A stretch of 64,000 nt of DNA from Astragalus membranaceus. Taxonomy: Eukaryota; Streptophyta; Magnoliopsida; Fabales; Fabaceae. Below the pieces are notes generated by a model that had not been told where the DNA came from, searched no databases, and saw nothing but the letters and a program-made list of their open reading frames with translations. The stretch lies in contig CM076854.1 in assembly GCA_039519185.1 (NCBI GenBank), forward strand, positions 13,427,192 to 13,491,191, written 5' to 3'. Shown here piece by piece: positions 10,377 through 22,084 of this stretch. Positions within the stretch are counted from its first letter, which is position 1. Each line of letters starts with the position of its first letter. Position numbers and translations under genes: made by a program.

Positions 10377-10804
10377 CAAATTCGAAAGATTAGGCGGTAA
10401 GGCCACCCTATAAGCAACATTTCCAACTCTTTCCGAAATCTGATACGGACCGATAAAACGAGGCCTGAGCTTCTTAGACTTCAAAGCGCGTCCAACACCG
10501 GTCACCTGAGTGACTCTCAAAAACACATGCTCACCTGCTTGAAATTCTAAATCCTTTCTTCGCTTATCATGATAACCTTTCTGTCTACTTTGCGAAGCTT
10601 TCATCTTCTCCCAAATCAACTTCACCTTCTCAGTAGTCTCTCGAACAATTTCAGGTCCAAGCACTACACTTTCTCCAGATTCATTCCAACATAAAGGAGT
10701 CCTACATCTCCGACCATACAACGCTTCAAAAGGTGCCATCCCAATACTAGAATGGTAACTGTTATTATAAGTGAACTCTATCAACGAAAGGTAGGTATCC
10801 CACG
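10377..10804 (-). pseudogene. Element B integrase, C-terminal half
   Basis: From IEFTYNNSYHSSIGMAPFEA to YRVALPPNLSNL. It includes the region after the catalytic core and the GPY/F-like module (RPRFIGPYQISERVGNVAYRV), which helps integrase bind DNA. Its upstream half lies at 20567-20923, cut away by element C at 10804/20567. Its downstream end lies at 8996, cut away by the solo LTR. This segment is open throughout. Confidence 0.85.
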
Positions 10805-11176
10805 TGTAACACCCATTTTCTACCCGAGAATTATTTAATAAAATCAGAGTTTCAAAAATTTATTTCATACTTTGAAAAGAGATGTCACACATTCATCAAA
10901 ACCAAAACGTCACATACGGTATATAATACTTTATCAAAAAGGTACTAAGCCCATAACACCTGTTTAGTTAAATACATCACCACGCAGCGGAAATAAAAAC
11001 AGGTTTCAAAACACATGAAATCATAACGTCCTGAAAGGACTCCAACAAAAAAAATATAACAACTAAAGTTTAGCGTTTATCCTCCCCTTGAGTGTTACAC
11101 ATCAAAGCAAAGGACACCGACGACACCGACTAAGAATAGCAAAGGTACCTAAGCCTTCACTCGCAATCACCTGCAC

Positions 11177-11195
11177 GTTACCGCATAGGGGTAAC
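11177..11195 (-). promoter_or_regulatory. Conserved LTR hairpin (C, 3' LTR)
   Basis: GTTACC, loop of seven, GGTAAC on the sense strand, followed by GTGCAG|GT. Confidence 0.6.
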
Positions 11196-11954
11196 ATTCA
11201 CACATAAGGGGTGAGATATCTTCAAACAGAAGGGCCTTCACCAAAATAACGCACATGCTGTATGCGACACCATGAATTCACACAGACAATCACCAAATTA
11301 GTCACAATGTGACACACCAACAACAATCACCAAATTAGTCACAATGTGACACACCAACAACAATCACCAAATTAGTCACAATGTGACACACCAACAACAA
11401 TCACCAAAATGGGGCTTTCACACCTAGCCCAACGACACCGAAACACCAAATTACCCGACACAACAGAACACCAAGACTTGGAACCTCCACACCTAGTTCC
11501 AACAACACCAAGACTTGGAACCTTCACACCTAGTTCCAACAACACCATGGTTTGAGCCTTCACACCTAGCTCAAACCGCACCAAGACACCAAGAGGACAA
11601 CAATTTCCAAAACATTTGAGACGCAATGATTTTTCCCAACACCAGAGACAAGCGACAATTTTCCAAAACATTTTGGATCACGACAATTTTTTCAAAGTAT
11701 TTGAGACATGACAGTTTTCTTCTTAAATCGTCACCATTTAACGACTACACCAACGATTAACAATTTTTCCATAAAAATGGACCACTTTGCCTCAAATTAG
11801 AATATTCAGTTAGGCCTCTGAATAAGCTTTCCAAAATATTTTGAAACGCCTAAATCGGACTCCCGAGTCAAATGATATGTCAAAAACAAAATCGGGAAAA
11901 ATTTGGGGAACATCCTGAAAATTCCTGGGTGCCTAGCAGGAAAACGCAACACAG

Positions 11955-12427
11955 CAAACTGGCGCCCAGGCGCAGGGCGCCCAGCAACAGGCAACAACAC
12001 TGAACTTGGCGCCCAGGGGCAGGGCGCCTAGCAACCAACGCAACACACTTGACTTTGGCGCCCAGGAGCAGGGCGCCTAGCAACAGGCAGCAACACAACA
12101 GGCAACACTGCAGGACATGGCGCCCTTGGCGCCCAGACAACCCAGAACAAAACGCAACACGGATAGGACACGCCCAGACATAGCACCCATGGCGCTCCTG
12201 CGCCAATACAGCGCGCAACACAACACAGGGACAGGCGCCCATGGCGCCCATGACACAGAACACAAACAGCAACCACCATCCTGGCACACGAGACACACAC
12301 AGACACGGCGCCCATGCACTGGGCGCTAGAAACAGCAACAGAAACACCAGGCAACATGGACAGGCACGACGCCCAGGCACGGGGCGCCAAAAACAGTTTC
12401 AAGGGCAATGGCGCCCATGGCGCCCTA
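11955..12427. repeat. GGCGCC-rich array, C 3' LTR
   Basis: Repeated 'ggcgcccagg...cagggcgcc' blocks at 45-60 base spacing. The unit differs from that of B and is shared with 19387-19864. ORFs here on both strands are products of base composition. Confidence 0.8.
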
Positions 12428-13101
12428 GGCCTCTACAATTTCGTTATTTCACCAATTTACGTCACAATTTCTTAATCACCAATACCATTCACCATCAATT
12501 ATCAATCATCACACCAATTAACAATTTATCGAACACCTAGCAGGAAATTAGTTATAACAACAACGAATCACCAATGTTTAGGGTCACAACAATCACCAAC
12601 AAGCAAGTATTTTCATTCAACCTATATACAATTCAACTAACACCAAGCTACACATCAAAATCAAACCCTAGGCATCATAGGATCTATTCCCACATAACCC
12701 CATCATAAAACACTATTATAAGGAAGAACCCCACCCTTACCTTATAGTAGGAAAGCACCAATTCTCTTGATCGAGTCACCAACGGAACCTCAGCAACACA
12801 ACTCCTCTCTACTCCCTTGGATTGGCAAATTCCTCTTCTCCCTCTCCCTTGGATATGCGCGCCGTACCCTCTCTCTCTTCTCCTCTCTCTATTCGCAACT
12901 CTCCTCTCTTTCTTTCTCAACAATTCGCATATGACACCAAACCCTAGCCGAGGCGCTTCTCCTATGCGCCTAGCTAGTGGACTTGGATCACGGGCTTTCC
13001 TCCAGCTTAAGCCCGATCACTAACGCCATCACCTAAAATCCAATTACACACCTCTCAATCCATCGTTAATATAATTACACCAACTAGAGTAAATAAAATA
13101 A

Positions 13102-13419
13102 AGGCTAAAGTGCTCCTGGGGTCCCTTATCTTTATTTAAAGTAACAAATTAGTCCTTTATGTTTTTTTTGTCCCAAATAAGTCCTTTATCTTTCAAATTT
13201 TTGACACATAAATCCTTTTCCGTTAACAGTGCTGATTTATGTGTCAAAAAAAAGGATTTATGTGTTAAAAATTTGAAACATAAAGGACTGATTTGGGACA
13301 GAAAAGGATTTATGTGTCAAAAATTTAAAACATAAAGGACTGATTTGGGACGAAAAAAAGATAAAGGACCAAATCGTTACTTTAAATAAAGATAAGGGAC
13401 CCCAAGAGCACTTTTGCCT
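13102..13419. mobile_element. MITE with ~40-base terminal inverted repeats
   Basis: The left end AGGCTAAAGTGCTCCTGGGG and the reverse complement of the right end, AGGCAAAAGTGCTCTTGGGG, continue in register through 'tcccttatctttatttaaagtaac'. Seven-base duplications AAAATAA flank it (13095-13101 and 13420-13426). The C 5' LTR lacks it at the matching place (around 20520-20545), giving an empty site. The interior holds diverged copies of 'ggatttatgtgtcaaaaatttgaaacataaaggac' in both orientations. It encodes nothing, and the superfamily is uncertain. Confidence 0.85.
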
Positions 13420-13483
13420 AAAATAAATAATTGAATACCTAAATATTTAATTAAAAAAGTTAATTAAATATTTGGGCGTTACA

Positions 13484-13498
13484 ACTCTCCCCCACTTA
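13484..13498 (-). other. Polypurine tract, element C
   Basis: TAAGTGGGGGAGAGT-type tract next to the 3' LTR. The polyprotein stop TAA at 13496-13498 overlaps it, as in element B. Confidence 0.85.
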
Positions 13499-14218
13499 GA
13501 ATGTTTTCGTCCTCGAAAACTCACCTGAATCAAACAGCTCTGGATAGGACTCCCGCATCTTACTCTCCAACTCCTAAGTCATGCTCTCACCGGCAGCTCC
13601 TAACCAGACCACCTTCACCAATGCAATTTCCTTGCCTCTCAACACCTTCACCTCATGGTCTTCGATCCGCACAGGCATAGTCTCCACCGTGAGATTATCC
13701 CGCACCTCCACGTCATCCATGTGGATCACATGAGATGGATCCGAAACATACTTCCGAAGTTGCGACACATGAAACACGTCATGCAAATTCGAAAGATTTG
13801 GCGGTAAAGCCACTCTATACGCCACATTCCCTACTCTCCCGGAAATCTGATAAGGACCAATGAATCTAGGAGTGAGCTTCTTCGACTTCAAAGCACGGCC
13901 AACACTGGTCACTGGAGTGACTCTCAAAAATACATGCTCACCTTCCTCGAACTCTAAATCTTTTCTCCTCTTGTCGTGATAACTCTTTTGACGACTCTGC
14001 GAAGCCTTCATCTTCTCACGGATCAACTTTATCTTCTCTGTTGTCTCCCGAAAAATTTCCGGTCCAAGCACCACACTCTCTCCAGACTCGTACCAACACA
14101 ACGAGGTTCTACACTTCCGACCATATAATGCTTCAAAAGGTGCCATCCCGATACTAGAATGGTAACTATTGTTATACGTGAACTCAATCAACGAAAGGTA
14201 GGAATCCCACAAACCTCC
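13496..14218 (-). pseudogene. Element C integrase C-terminal region and chromodomain-like tail
   Basis: In frame after the TAG at 14219-14221. It reads WDSYLSLIEFTYNNSYHSS, then the GPY/F-like module (FIGPYQISGRVGNVAYRV), HDVFHVSQLRKY, and the chromodomain-like tail VRDNLTVETMPVRIEDHEVK...LVKVVW. A second in-frame stop, TAG at 13574-13576 where a tryptophan codon is expected, precedes a last stretch of 26 codons ending at the TAA at 13496. In an active element this part would direct integration to particular chromatin. Confidence 0.85.
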
Positions 14219-15802
14219 CTATTCCAAAACACAAGCCCTCAACAAATCTTCTAATGACTGAATCGTCCTCTCTGACTGACCATCTGTCTGAGGATGATAT
14301 GCCGAACTCAACCTCAGCTTAGACCCCAACTTCTCTTGCAAACTCTTCCAAAAATCTGAAGTGAACCTCGGATCTCTATCTGAAACAATACTCTTAAGAA
14401 CTCCATGAAGCTTCACAATCTCCCGAATGTAAATCTCTGCCAACTTCGACACCGGATACGTGATGCTGATAGGAACAAAATGAGACGATTTCGTTAACCT
14501 GTCAACAATCACCCAAATTGCATCATACTCTCTCGCAGTACTAGGCAATCTCGTTACAAAATCCATCGAAATGCTATCCCACTTCCACTCCGGAATTTCT
14601 AACTGTTGCATCAGTCCAGCAGGCTTCTGATGCTCCACCTTTGACTTCTGGCAAGTCAAACAGGCATACACAAATTGTGCTACATCCCTCTTCATACCAG
14701 GCCACCAAAACAACTTCTTCAGGTCCTGATACATCTTCGTAGCTCCCGGATGAATACTTAACTTACTTCGATGACCCTCTTCTAAAATTTCCCTCTTCAA
14801 CTCTGCGCCCCCAGGAATACGAATCCTATTACGAAATCTCAAAACACCATGCGCATCAAACTTAAAGTCACTACCCTCAGGCTGATCATCCCCGACCATC
14901 ATATCCACCAACTTGATATCCAGCTTCTGGGCTTCTCTGATACTGTCAAGGAACTCATTATTAATCTTCAACATACCCAACTTAACACTCTGAGGCGACA
15001 CTTCACAAACCAAACTTAAATCCCTGAATTCCTCGATCAACTCTAACTCCTTAGCCATCATTGCCGACATATGCAAGGACTTTCGACTTAAAGCATCAGC
15101 CACGACATTAGCTTTGCCTGGATGATAGTTCAAACCGAAATCATAGTCTTTCAACAGTTCCAACCACCTTCGTTGCCTCATATTCAGCTCCTTCTGGTCA
15201 AACAAATATTTTAGACTCTTGTGATCGCTGAACACTTCAAATCTGGAACCATACAAATAGTGCCTCCAAATCTTCAACACAAAGACTACTGCAGCCAACT
15301 CCAAATCATGCGTTGGATAATTCTTCTCATGAATCCTTAACTGCCTCGACGCATAAGCAATCACCTTCCCATTTTGCATAAGCACGCCACCTAGACCCAT
15401 CTTCGAAGCATCACAATACACCACGAACGGCTCTCCCGGATTTGGCAACGTCAAAACAGGAGACATCGTCAACCTCTTCTTCAACTCAAGGAAACTCTCC
15501 TCACAACGGGCATCCCACACAAAAGCCTTACCCTTACAAGTCAACTGCGTTAACGGAAGGGCCAACTTAGAAAAACCTTCGATGAACCTTCTGTAGTAAC
15601 CAGCCAACCCTAAGAAGCTTCTAATCTCCGTAGCCGACTTCGGACTCTCCCACTGCATCACGGCATCAACCTTAGACGGATCCACAGCAATACCACTACC
15701 AGAAATGATATGACCCAGAAAACTCACTTCTGACAACCAGAATTCACACTTAGATAACTTTGCATACAGCCTCTTCTCTTTCAGGACCTCCAATACTAAT
15801 CT
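14219..15802 (-). pseudogene. Element C reverse transcriptase C-terminus, RNase H, integrase core
   Basis: Continues the reading frame after a premature TAG at 15803. It starts with the connection region (LYAKLSKCEFWL, FLGLAGYYRRFIEGFS). RNase H follows with the expected acidic residues in VVYCDASKMGLGG and FSDHKSLKYL, to the VVADALSRK end. Integrase has an H-H-C-C type zinc finger (HRSKLSIHP ... CLTCQKSK) and a D-D-E core: SISMDFV, IVSDRDPRF and GQSERTIQ. The frame ends VLE at TAG 14219-14221, where B has CAA for glutamine. The domains are otherwise intact. Confidence 0.9.
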
Positions 15803-16768
15803 CTAATGCTCCGCATGCTCTTCCTCCGACTTCGAATAAATCAGGATGTCGTCAATGAACACAACCACGAACCGATCCAAGTAAGTATGGAATATACGAT
15901 TCATGTACTCCATAAATACACCCGGCGCGTTAGTGACACCGAACGGCATCACCGAATACTCATAATGCCCATACCGCGTCCTGAAAGCAGTCTTCTGAAC
16001 ATCTTCATCCTTCACCTTGATCTGATGATAACCTGATCTCAAATCAATCTTGCTGAACACTCGAGCACCCACCAACTGATCCATCAAATCGTCTATCCTC
16101 GGCAGTGGATACTTGTTCTTAATGGTCACCTTATTCAGCTGCCTATAATCAACACACAACCTCATGCTTCCATCCTTCTTCTTCACCAGCAACACAGGAG
16201 CTCCCCACGGCGATACACTCGGCCTAATAAACTTCTTCTCAAGCAGATCCTTAATTTGCTCCTTCAACTCAGACAATTCAGATGCATACATCCTGTACGG
16301 TGCCATCGACACAGGCCTCGTACCAGGTACAAGATCAATAGAAAACTCCACTTCCCTCTCAGGCGGCACACTTGGAATCTCATCAGGAAAGACTTCCGGA
16401 AATTCGCGCACCACCTGCAACTCTTCAATGATAGCTTGATTCTCAACAGACAGCGATGCCATCAGCGAGAATAACTGAACTCCCTCCTTTTCTAACTTTC
16501 GCAACCGACTAGCAGATAACAAACTAGACTCTTCCTCTCCAAAGCACACCGACTTGCGACGACAATCAATGCGAACATGGTTATGCTCCAACCAGTTCAT
16601 GCCCAAAATTACATCTAATCCACTCAGCGGCAAACAAACAAAGTCCACAACAAAGTCTTTGTCGAAGATCGACAAGGGACACTGAGAACACACTAGAGAG
16701 GTAGTTACCGACCCCTTAGCTGGAGTATCGACAACCATCTCCCCATTCATAGCAGACAATACAAGATT
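15803..16768 (-). pseudogene. Element C protease C-terminus and reverse transcriptase
   Basis: Follows the TAG at 16769. The protease end (PLSGLDVILGMNWLEHNHV) leads into reverse transcriptase with MAPYRMYASELSELKEQI, VLLVKKKDGSMRLCVDYR, FSKIDLRSGYHQI, VMPFGV and the catalytic VVFIDDILIYSKS, whose two aspartates are present. The segment stops at TAG 15803-15805, where the related sequence in B (29620-29630) has a leucine codon. The enzyme would copy element RNA into DNA inside a virus-like particle. Confidence 0.9.
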
Positions 16769-17230
16769 CTACCTCTTACAACAATCAGCAGCAATAAAGC
16801 AATGAGAAGCACCAGTATCAACAATAGACTTTAAAGGAGTACTATTAATGAAGCACGTACCTCTAATGAGTCCATCATCGTCAGTGGGCTCCTCCCCTGC
16901 CAATGCGAACACCTTGCCACTAGACCTCTCCTTCTTCGGTTTTGGACACTGAGTACTAATGTGCCCCTCTTCACCACAGTTGTAGCAGACCACTGCCTTG
17001 CGCTCACATTCGGCCACCACATGACCGTCCTCACCGCACTTGAAACACTTCTTTACGTCGCTTTTGCACATGAAACTCTTGTGGCCAGGCTTGCCACACT
17101 TAAAACACACAATGCTAGCAGGGGCATCTCCCCCACTAGTCCTCTTACCAGCATCAGCTCTCTGCTTACCCTTAACCCGCGGGGACTTCATACGGCTTAC
17201 TACGACCCTGAAACTTGCTCCTCTTATCAT
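16769..17230 (-). pseudogene. Element C gag zinc knuckles and protease active site
   Basis: Three CCHC knuckles are visible: CFKCGKPGHKSFMC, CFKCGEDGHVVAEC and CYNCGEEGHISTQC. Such knuckles bind element RNA during packaging. The protease active site SIVDTGASHCFI follows with its D-T-G intact, unlike in element B. The frame ends at TAG 16769-16771. Upstream it is separated from the rest of gag by a +1 change near 17169-17175, where an extra T creates TAA and throws the frame. Confidence 0.88.
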
Positions 17231-17870
17231 TCACTATCTTGTAGTGAGCATTACTATCCTCCTCAAAAATCCTGCAACTATCAATCAAGTCAGCAAAGAC
17301 ACGGATCTTCTGATATCCGTTTGCCTTCTTGATCTCGGGCCTCAAACCATTCTCAAACTTGATACACTTAGAAAACTCAGCATTAACTCCAGTGTAATGC
17401 GGTTAGAACTTTGCTAGCTCCACGAACTTAGCGGCATACTCCGACACGGACATACTACCCTGCTTCAGCTCCAGAAATTCAATCTCTTTCTTCCCTCGGA
17501 CATCTTCCGGATAATACTTACGGTTAAACTCTCTGCTGAACACTTCCCAGGTAATCTCCTCATTAGCAGTCTCCAACCTCTGCCTCGTCTCTAACCACCA
17601 ATCATCAGCTTCCTCAGCCAGCATATGTGTACCATAGCGGACCTTCTGTGCTTGGGTACAATCCATCACTCAAAAAATCCTCTCCATCTCTTTCAACCAA
17701 GCCATAGCACCATCGGGATCATACTTGCCCTTGAAGGTAGGCGGATTCTCTCTCTGAAAAGTAGCCAAACTCCGAGCCCCAGCATTCTCACCAGCATTCT
17801 GTTGATTTTGCACAGCCTGCGCCATAGCAGCTAGAGCAGCAGCAATTGCAGTATCGTTCCTCCCAGCCAT
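17231..17870 (-). pseudogene. Element C gag N-terminal and central region
   Basis: The start is ATG at 17868-17870 (MAGRNDTAIAAALAAMAQAV), the same start as in B. The retrotransposon gag domain follows (AMAWLKEMERIF, MLAEEADDWWLETRQRL, REFNRKYYPEDVRGKKEIEFLELKQG). There are two in-frame nonsense codons: TGA 17670-17672 (CGA in B) and TAA 17403-17405 (TAC in B). The remainder, to the frameshift near 17170, is legible as the helical region before the knuckles. Confidence 0.87.
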
Positions 17871-17977
17871 TTCAACTCACTTGCTACAAAAACAAACAAC
17901 AGTTAGATATAATTGACAACACACCATTGTCAATTGACACTACGACTGGACAACTTGGCCGGACAGACCGAACTTTT

Positions 17978-17989
17978 GCTCTGATACCA
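17978..17989 (-). other. Primer-binding site, element C
   Basis: TGGTATCAGAGC on the minus strand, four bases inside the 5' LTR. Initiator Met tRNA type. Confidence 0.92.
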
Positions 17990-18365
17990 CTAATGTAACA
18001 CCCATTTTCTACCCGAGAATTATTTAATAAAATCAGAGTTTCAAAAATTTATTTCATACTTCGAAAAGAGATGTCACACATTCATCAAAACCAAAACATC
18101 ACATACGGTATATAATACTTTATCAAAAAGGGACTAAGTCCATAACACCTGTTTAGTTAAATACATCACCACGCAGCGGAAATAAAAACAGGTTTCAAAA
18201 CACATGAAATCATAACGTCCTGAAAGGACTCCAACAAATAAAATATAACAACTAAAGTTTAGCGTTTATCCCCCCCTTGAGTGTTACACATCAAAGCAAA
18301 GGACACCGACGACACCGACTCAGAATAGCGAAGGTACCTAAGCCTTCACTCGCAATCACTTGCAC

Positions 18366-18384
18366 GTTACCGCATAGGGGTAAC
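18366..18384 (-). promoter_or_regulatory. Conserved LTR hairpin (C, 5' LTR)
   Basis: Same stem and loop as 11177-11195. The acceptor-like site here is GTGCAA|GT on the sense strand, so its AG is lost. Confidence 0.55.
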
Positions 18385-19386
18385 ATTCAAACAGAAGGGG
18401 TGAGATATCTTCAATATAATAGCATAAAATGATAAGGGATATGCTAGAAGATAACACTATGTCTACCACTTCACTACACGCATCACATTATAAACATACG
18501 TTAAATTATAAACATTACAACCAATCACCAAATGTCATGACAATGCATGAATGCAACCCACACCAACGGGCATATGCATGTGGTACCAAAATCACCAAAA
18601 ATTGTGCCTGTAAATAGAGGCGTCACCAAAATTGAGAGCTTTCACACCAGGCTCACCAATTCACCAAAATCGAGCTTTCACACCAGGCTCACCAGTTTTA
18701 GAAAATTTGAGCCTTCACACCTAGCTCCAAGACCAAAGGCCTTCACCAAAATAATGCACATGCTGTATGCGACACCATGAATGCACACAGACAATCACCA
18801 AATTAGTCACAATGTGACACACCAACAACAATCAACAAATTAGTCACAATGTGACACACAAACAACAATCACCAAAATGGGGGTTTCACACCTAGCCCAA
18901 CGACACCGAAACACCAAATTCCCCGACACAACAGAACACCAAGACTTGGAACCTCCACACCTAGTTCCAACAACACCAAGACTTGGAACCTTCACACCTA
19001 GTTCCAACAACACCAAGGTTTGAGCCTTCACACCTAGCTCAAACCGCACCAAGACACCAAGAGGACAACAATTTCCAAAAGATTTGAGACGCAATGAGTT
19101 TTCCCAACACCAGAGACAAGCGACAATTTTCCAAAACATTTGGGATCACGACAATTTTTCCAAAGTATTTGAGACATGACAGTTTTCTTTTTAAATCGTC
19201 ACCATTTAACGACTACACCAACGATTAACAATTTTTCCAGAAAAATGGACCACTTTGCCTCAAATTAGAATATTCAGTTAGGCCTCTGAATAAGCTTTCT
19301 AAAATATTTTGAAACGTCTAAATCGGACTCTCGAGTCAAATGATATGTCAAAAAAAAATTGGGAAAAATTTGGGGAACATCCTGAA

Positions 19387-19864
19387 AATGGCGCCCAGGC
19401 ACTGGGCCCCTAGCAGGAAAACGCAACACAGCAAACTGGGGCCCAGGCGCAGGGCGCCCAGCAACAGGCAACAACACTGAACTTGGCGCCCAGGGGTAGG
19501 GCGCCTAGCAACCAACGCAACACACATGACTTTGGCGCCCAGGAGCAGGGCGCCTAGCAACAGGCAGCAACACAACAGGAAACACTGCAGGACATGGCGC
19601 CCTTGGCGCCCAGACAACCCAGAACAAAACGCAACACGGATAGGACACGCCCAGACACAGTGCCCATGGCGCTCTTGCGCCAAGACAGCGCGCAACACAG
19701 CACAGGGACCATGCACTGGGCACGCGAGACACACACAGACACGGCGCCCATGCACTGGGCGCCAGAAACAGCAACAGAAACACCAGGCAACATGGACAGG
19801 CACGACGCCCAGGCACGGGGCGCCAAAAACAGGTTCAAGGACAATGGCGCCCATGGCGCCCTAG
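19387..19864. repeat. GGCGCC-rich array, C 5' LTR
   Basis: Counterpart of 11955-12427 with local gains and losses, for example an added 'ggcgcccaggcactgggcccc' unit near 19388. Not coding. Confidence 0.8.
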
Positions 19865-20566
19865 GCCTCTACAATTTCGTTATTTCACCAATTTACGTCA
19901 CCAATTCTTAATCACCAATACCAATCACCTTGAATTATCAATCATCACACCAATTAACAATTTATCGAACACCTAGCATGCAATTAGTTATAACAACAAC
20001 GAATCACCAATGTTTAGGGTCACAACAATCACCAACAAGCAAGTATTTTCATTCAACCTATATACAATTCAACTAACACCAAACTACACATCAAAATCAA
20101 ACCCTAGGCATCATAGGATCTATTCCCACATAACCCCATCATAAAACCCTATTATAAGGAAGAACCCCACCCTTACCTTATAGTAGGAAAGCACCAATTC
20201 TCTTGATCGAGTCACCAACAGAACCTCAGCAACACAGCTCCTCTCTGCTCCCTTGGATTCGCAAATTTCTCTTCTCCCTCTCCCTTGGATATGCGCGTCG
20301 TACCCTTTTTCTCTTCTCCTCTCTCTATTCGCAACTCTCCTCTCTTTCTTTCTCAACAATTCGCATATGACACCAAACCCTAGCCTAGGCGCTTCTCTTA
20401 TGCGCCTAGCTAGTGGACTTGGATCACGGGCTTTCCTCCAGCTTAAGCCCGATCACTAACGCCATCACCTAATATCCAATTACACACCTCTCAATCCATC
20501 GTTAATATAATTACACCAACTAAAATAAATAAAATAAATAATTGAATACCTAAATACTGAATTACA

Positions 20567-21758
20567 CAATCCTCCTTGCTCCAGAACGCAAGCTCTCAAC
20601 AAATCCTCCAACGACTGAATAGTCCTCTCTGACTGACCATCCATCTGAAGGTGATACGCCGAACTCAATCTCAACTTAGAACCCAACTCCTTTTGCAGAC
20701 TCTTCCAAAAATCAAACGTAAACCTTGGATCCCTATCCGAAACGACACATAGAGGAACACCATGCAGCTTTACAATCTCTCGGATATAAATCTCTGCCAA
20801 CTTCGGTACTGAATATGTGATGTTAATAGGAACAAAATGAGCCGACTTCGTTAGCCTATCAACAATCACCCAAATCGCATCATGACCTCTTGCGGTATTA
20901 GGCAATCCCGTCACAAAGTCCATTGAAATACTATCCCATTTCCATTCTGGAACCTCTAACGGTTACATCAACCCTGCAGGCTTCTGATGTTCAACTTTCG
21001 ACTTCTGACAAGTTAAACATGCATACACAAACTGCGCTACATCGCGCTTCATCCCTTGCCACTAAAACAAATTCTTCAAGTCCTGATACATCTTAGTAGC
21101 CCCCGGATGAATACTCAACTTACTCCTATGACTCTCTTAAAGAATCGCTTTCTTCATCTCTGCGTCATCAGGAATACAAATTCTATTGCAGAACCTCAAC
21201 ACACCTTGCGCATCCAACTTGAAATCATTATTCTCAAACTGATCGATTCCAACCATCGAATCCACCAGTTTAACATCCAACTTCTGAGCTTCTCTGATAC
21301 TGTCCAAAAAGTCATTATTAATCTTTAACATGCCTAACTTGACACTCTGCGGTGTCACTTCACAGACCAAACTCATATCTCTGAACTACTCAATTAATTC
21401 CAACTCCTTAACCATCATTGCTGGCATGTGTAAGGTCTTTCGACTTAACGCATCAACCACGACATTAGCTTTTCCTGGATGATAATTCAATCCAAAATCA
21501 TAATCCTTTAATAGCTCTAACCACCGTCGTTGCCTCATATTCAATTCCTTCTGATCAAATAAATACTTCAAACTCTTATGGTCACTAAATACTTCAAATC
21601 TAGAACCATAAAGATAATGCCTCCAAATCTTTAGCACAAAAACAACTGCAGCAAGCGCTAAGTCATGCGTAGGATAATTCTTTTCATGAGTCCGCAACTG
21701 CCTTGACGCATAAGCAACTACCTTTCCATTCTGCATGAGCACACCTCCTAAACCCATC
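20567..21758 (-). pseudogene. Element B RNase H and integrase N-terminal half
   Basis: Between C and the copia element. RNase H starts MGLGGVLMQNGKVVAYASRQ at 21757 and runs past FSDHKSLKYL to VVVDALSRK. It is followed by an in-frame stop near 21386, an integrase linker (21137-21376), further stops in the zinc-finger part, and the integrase core from MDFVTGLPNTARGHD (20923) with IVDRLTKSAHFVPI, VVSDRDPRF and GQSERTIQSLE. It ends at the C junction. Several nonsense codons make it inactive. Confidence 0.85.
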
Positions 21759-22084
21759 TGTGGATACCTTGTATTGCAGGTAAACTAATATTACAGGATA
21801 TGTTTTGATGATGAAAAAGACAAAGGTAAAGTTGACAGTCAAAGTCAATAAAAGTGACTAAACGTCAAAGTCAATCCAAGACAAACAAAGCCCAAGAATT
21901 GAAGATTCAAGTTTAAGGGTAGTCCTTAAATATAAGGGTAGTCCTTAGGGTTTGGGTGTGTCTTAGGAAAAAGTGTAAGCTCTTTCAAAGGTCAGCTCGT
22001 ACATCAAAGTCTCACACACTCACAAAGTTTTTTAAAGATGCATGCATACTTACGTAAACATTCTTATCACCTTTAAAATCATAA

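Larger units (their letters stand above)
10805..13483 (-). repeat. Element C 3' LTR
   Basis: 2,679 bases, TGTAACACCC to GGGCGTTACA in plus coordinates. It is longer than its partner mainly because of a 318-base MITE at 13102-13419. It carries the GGCGCC array, the donor-like site (about 12735-12743) and the hairpin (11177-11195). A tandem 'accaacaacaatcaccaaattagtcacaatgtgacac' type unit of about 37 bases lies at 11280-11405. Confidence 0.9.
10805..20566 (-). mobile_element. Element C: Tekay/Del-like chromovirus, nearly complete
   Basis: 3' LTR 10805-13483, interior 13484-17993, 5' LTR 17994-20566, with primer-binding site and polypurine tract in place. One gag-pol frame (17870-13496) covers gag, protease, reverse transcriptase, RNase H, integrase and chromodomain-like tail. 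It is interrupted by six in-frame stops and one single-base frameshift. It sits in the integrase of B: '...TATCCCAC' on the left rejoins 'AATCCTCC' on the right. A clean target duplication is not visible, because the 5' LTR outer end is rearranged. Confidence 0.9.
17994..20566 (-). repeat. Element C 5' LTR
   Basis: 2,573 bases. It matches 10805-13483 but lacks the MITE, has extra sequence at 18415-18770, and its outer end is changed: after 'attgaatacctaaata' the partner continues 'tttaattaaaaaag...gggcgttaca', whereas here 'ctgaattaca' meets B integrase directly. It carries the hairpin (18366-18384), the donor-like site (about 20171-20180) and the GGCGCC array (19387-19864). Confidence 0.87.
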
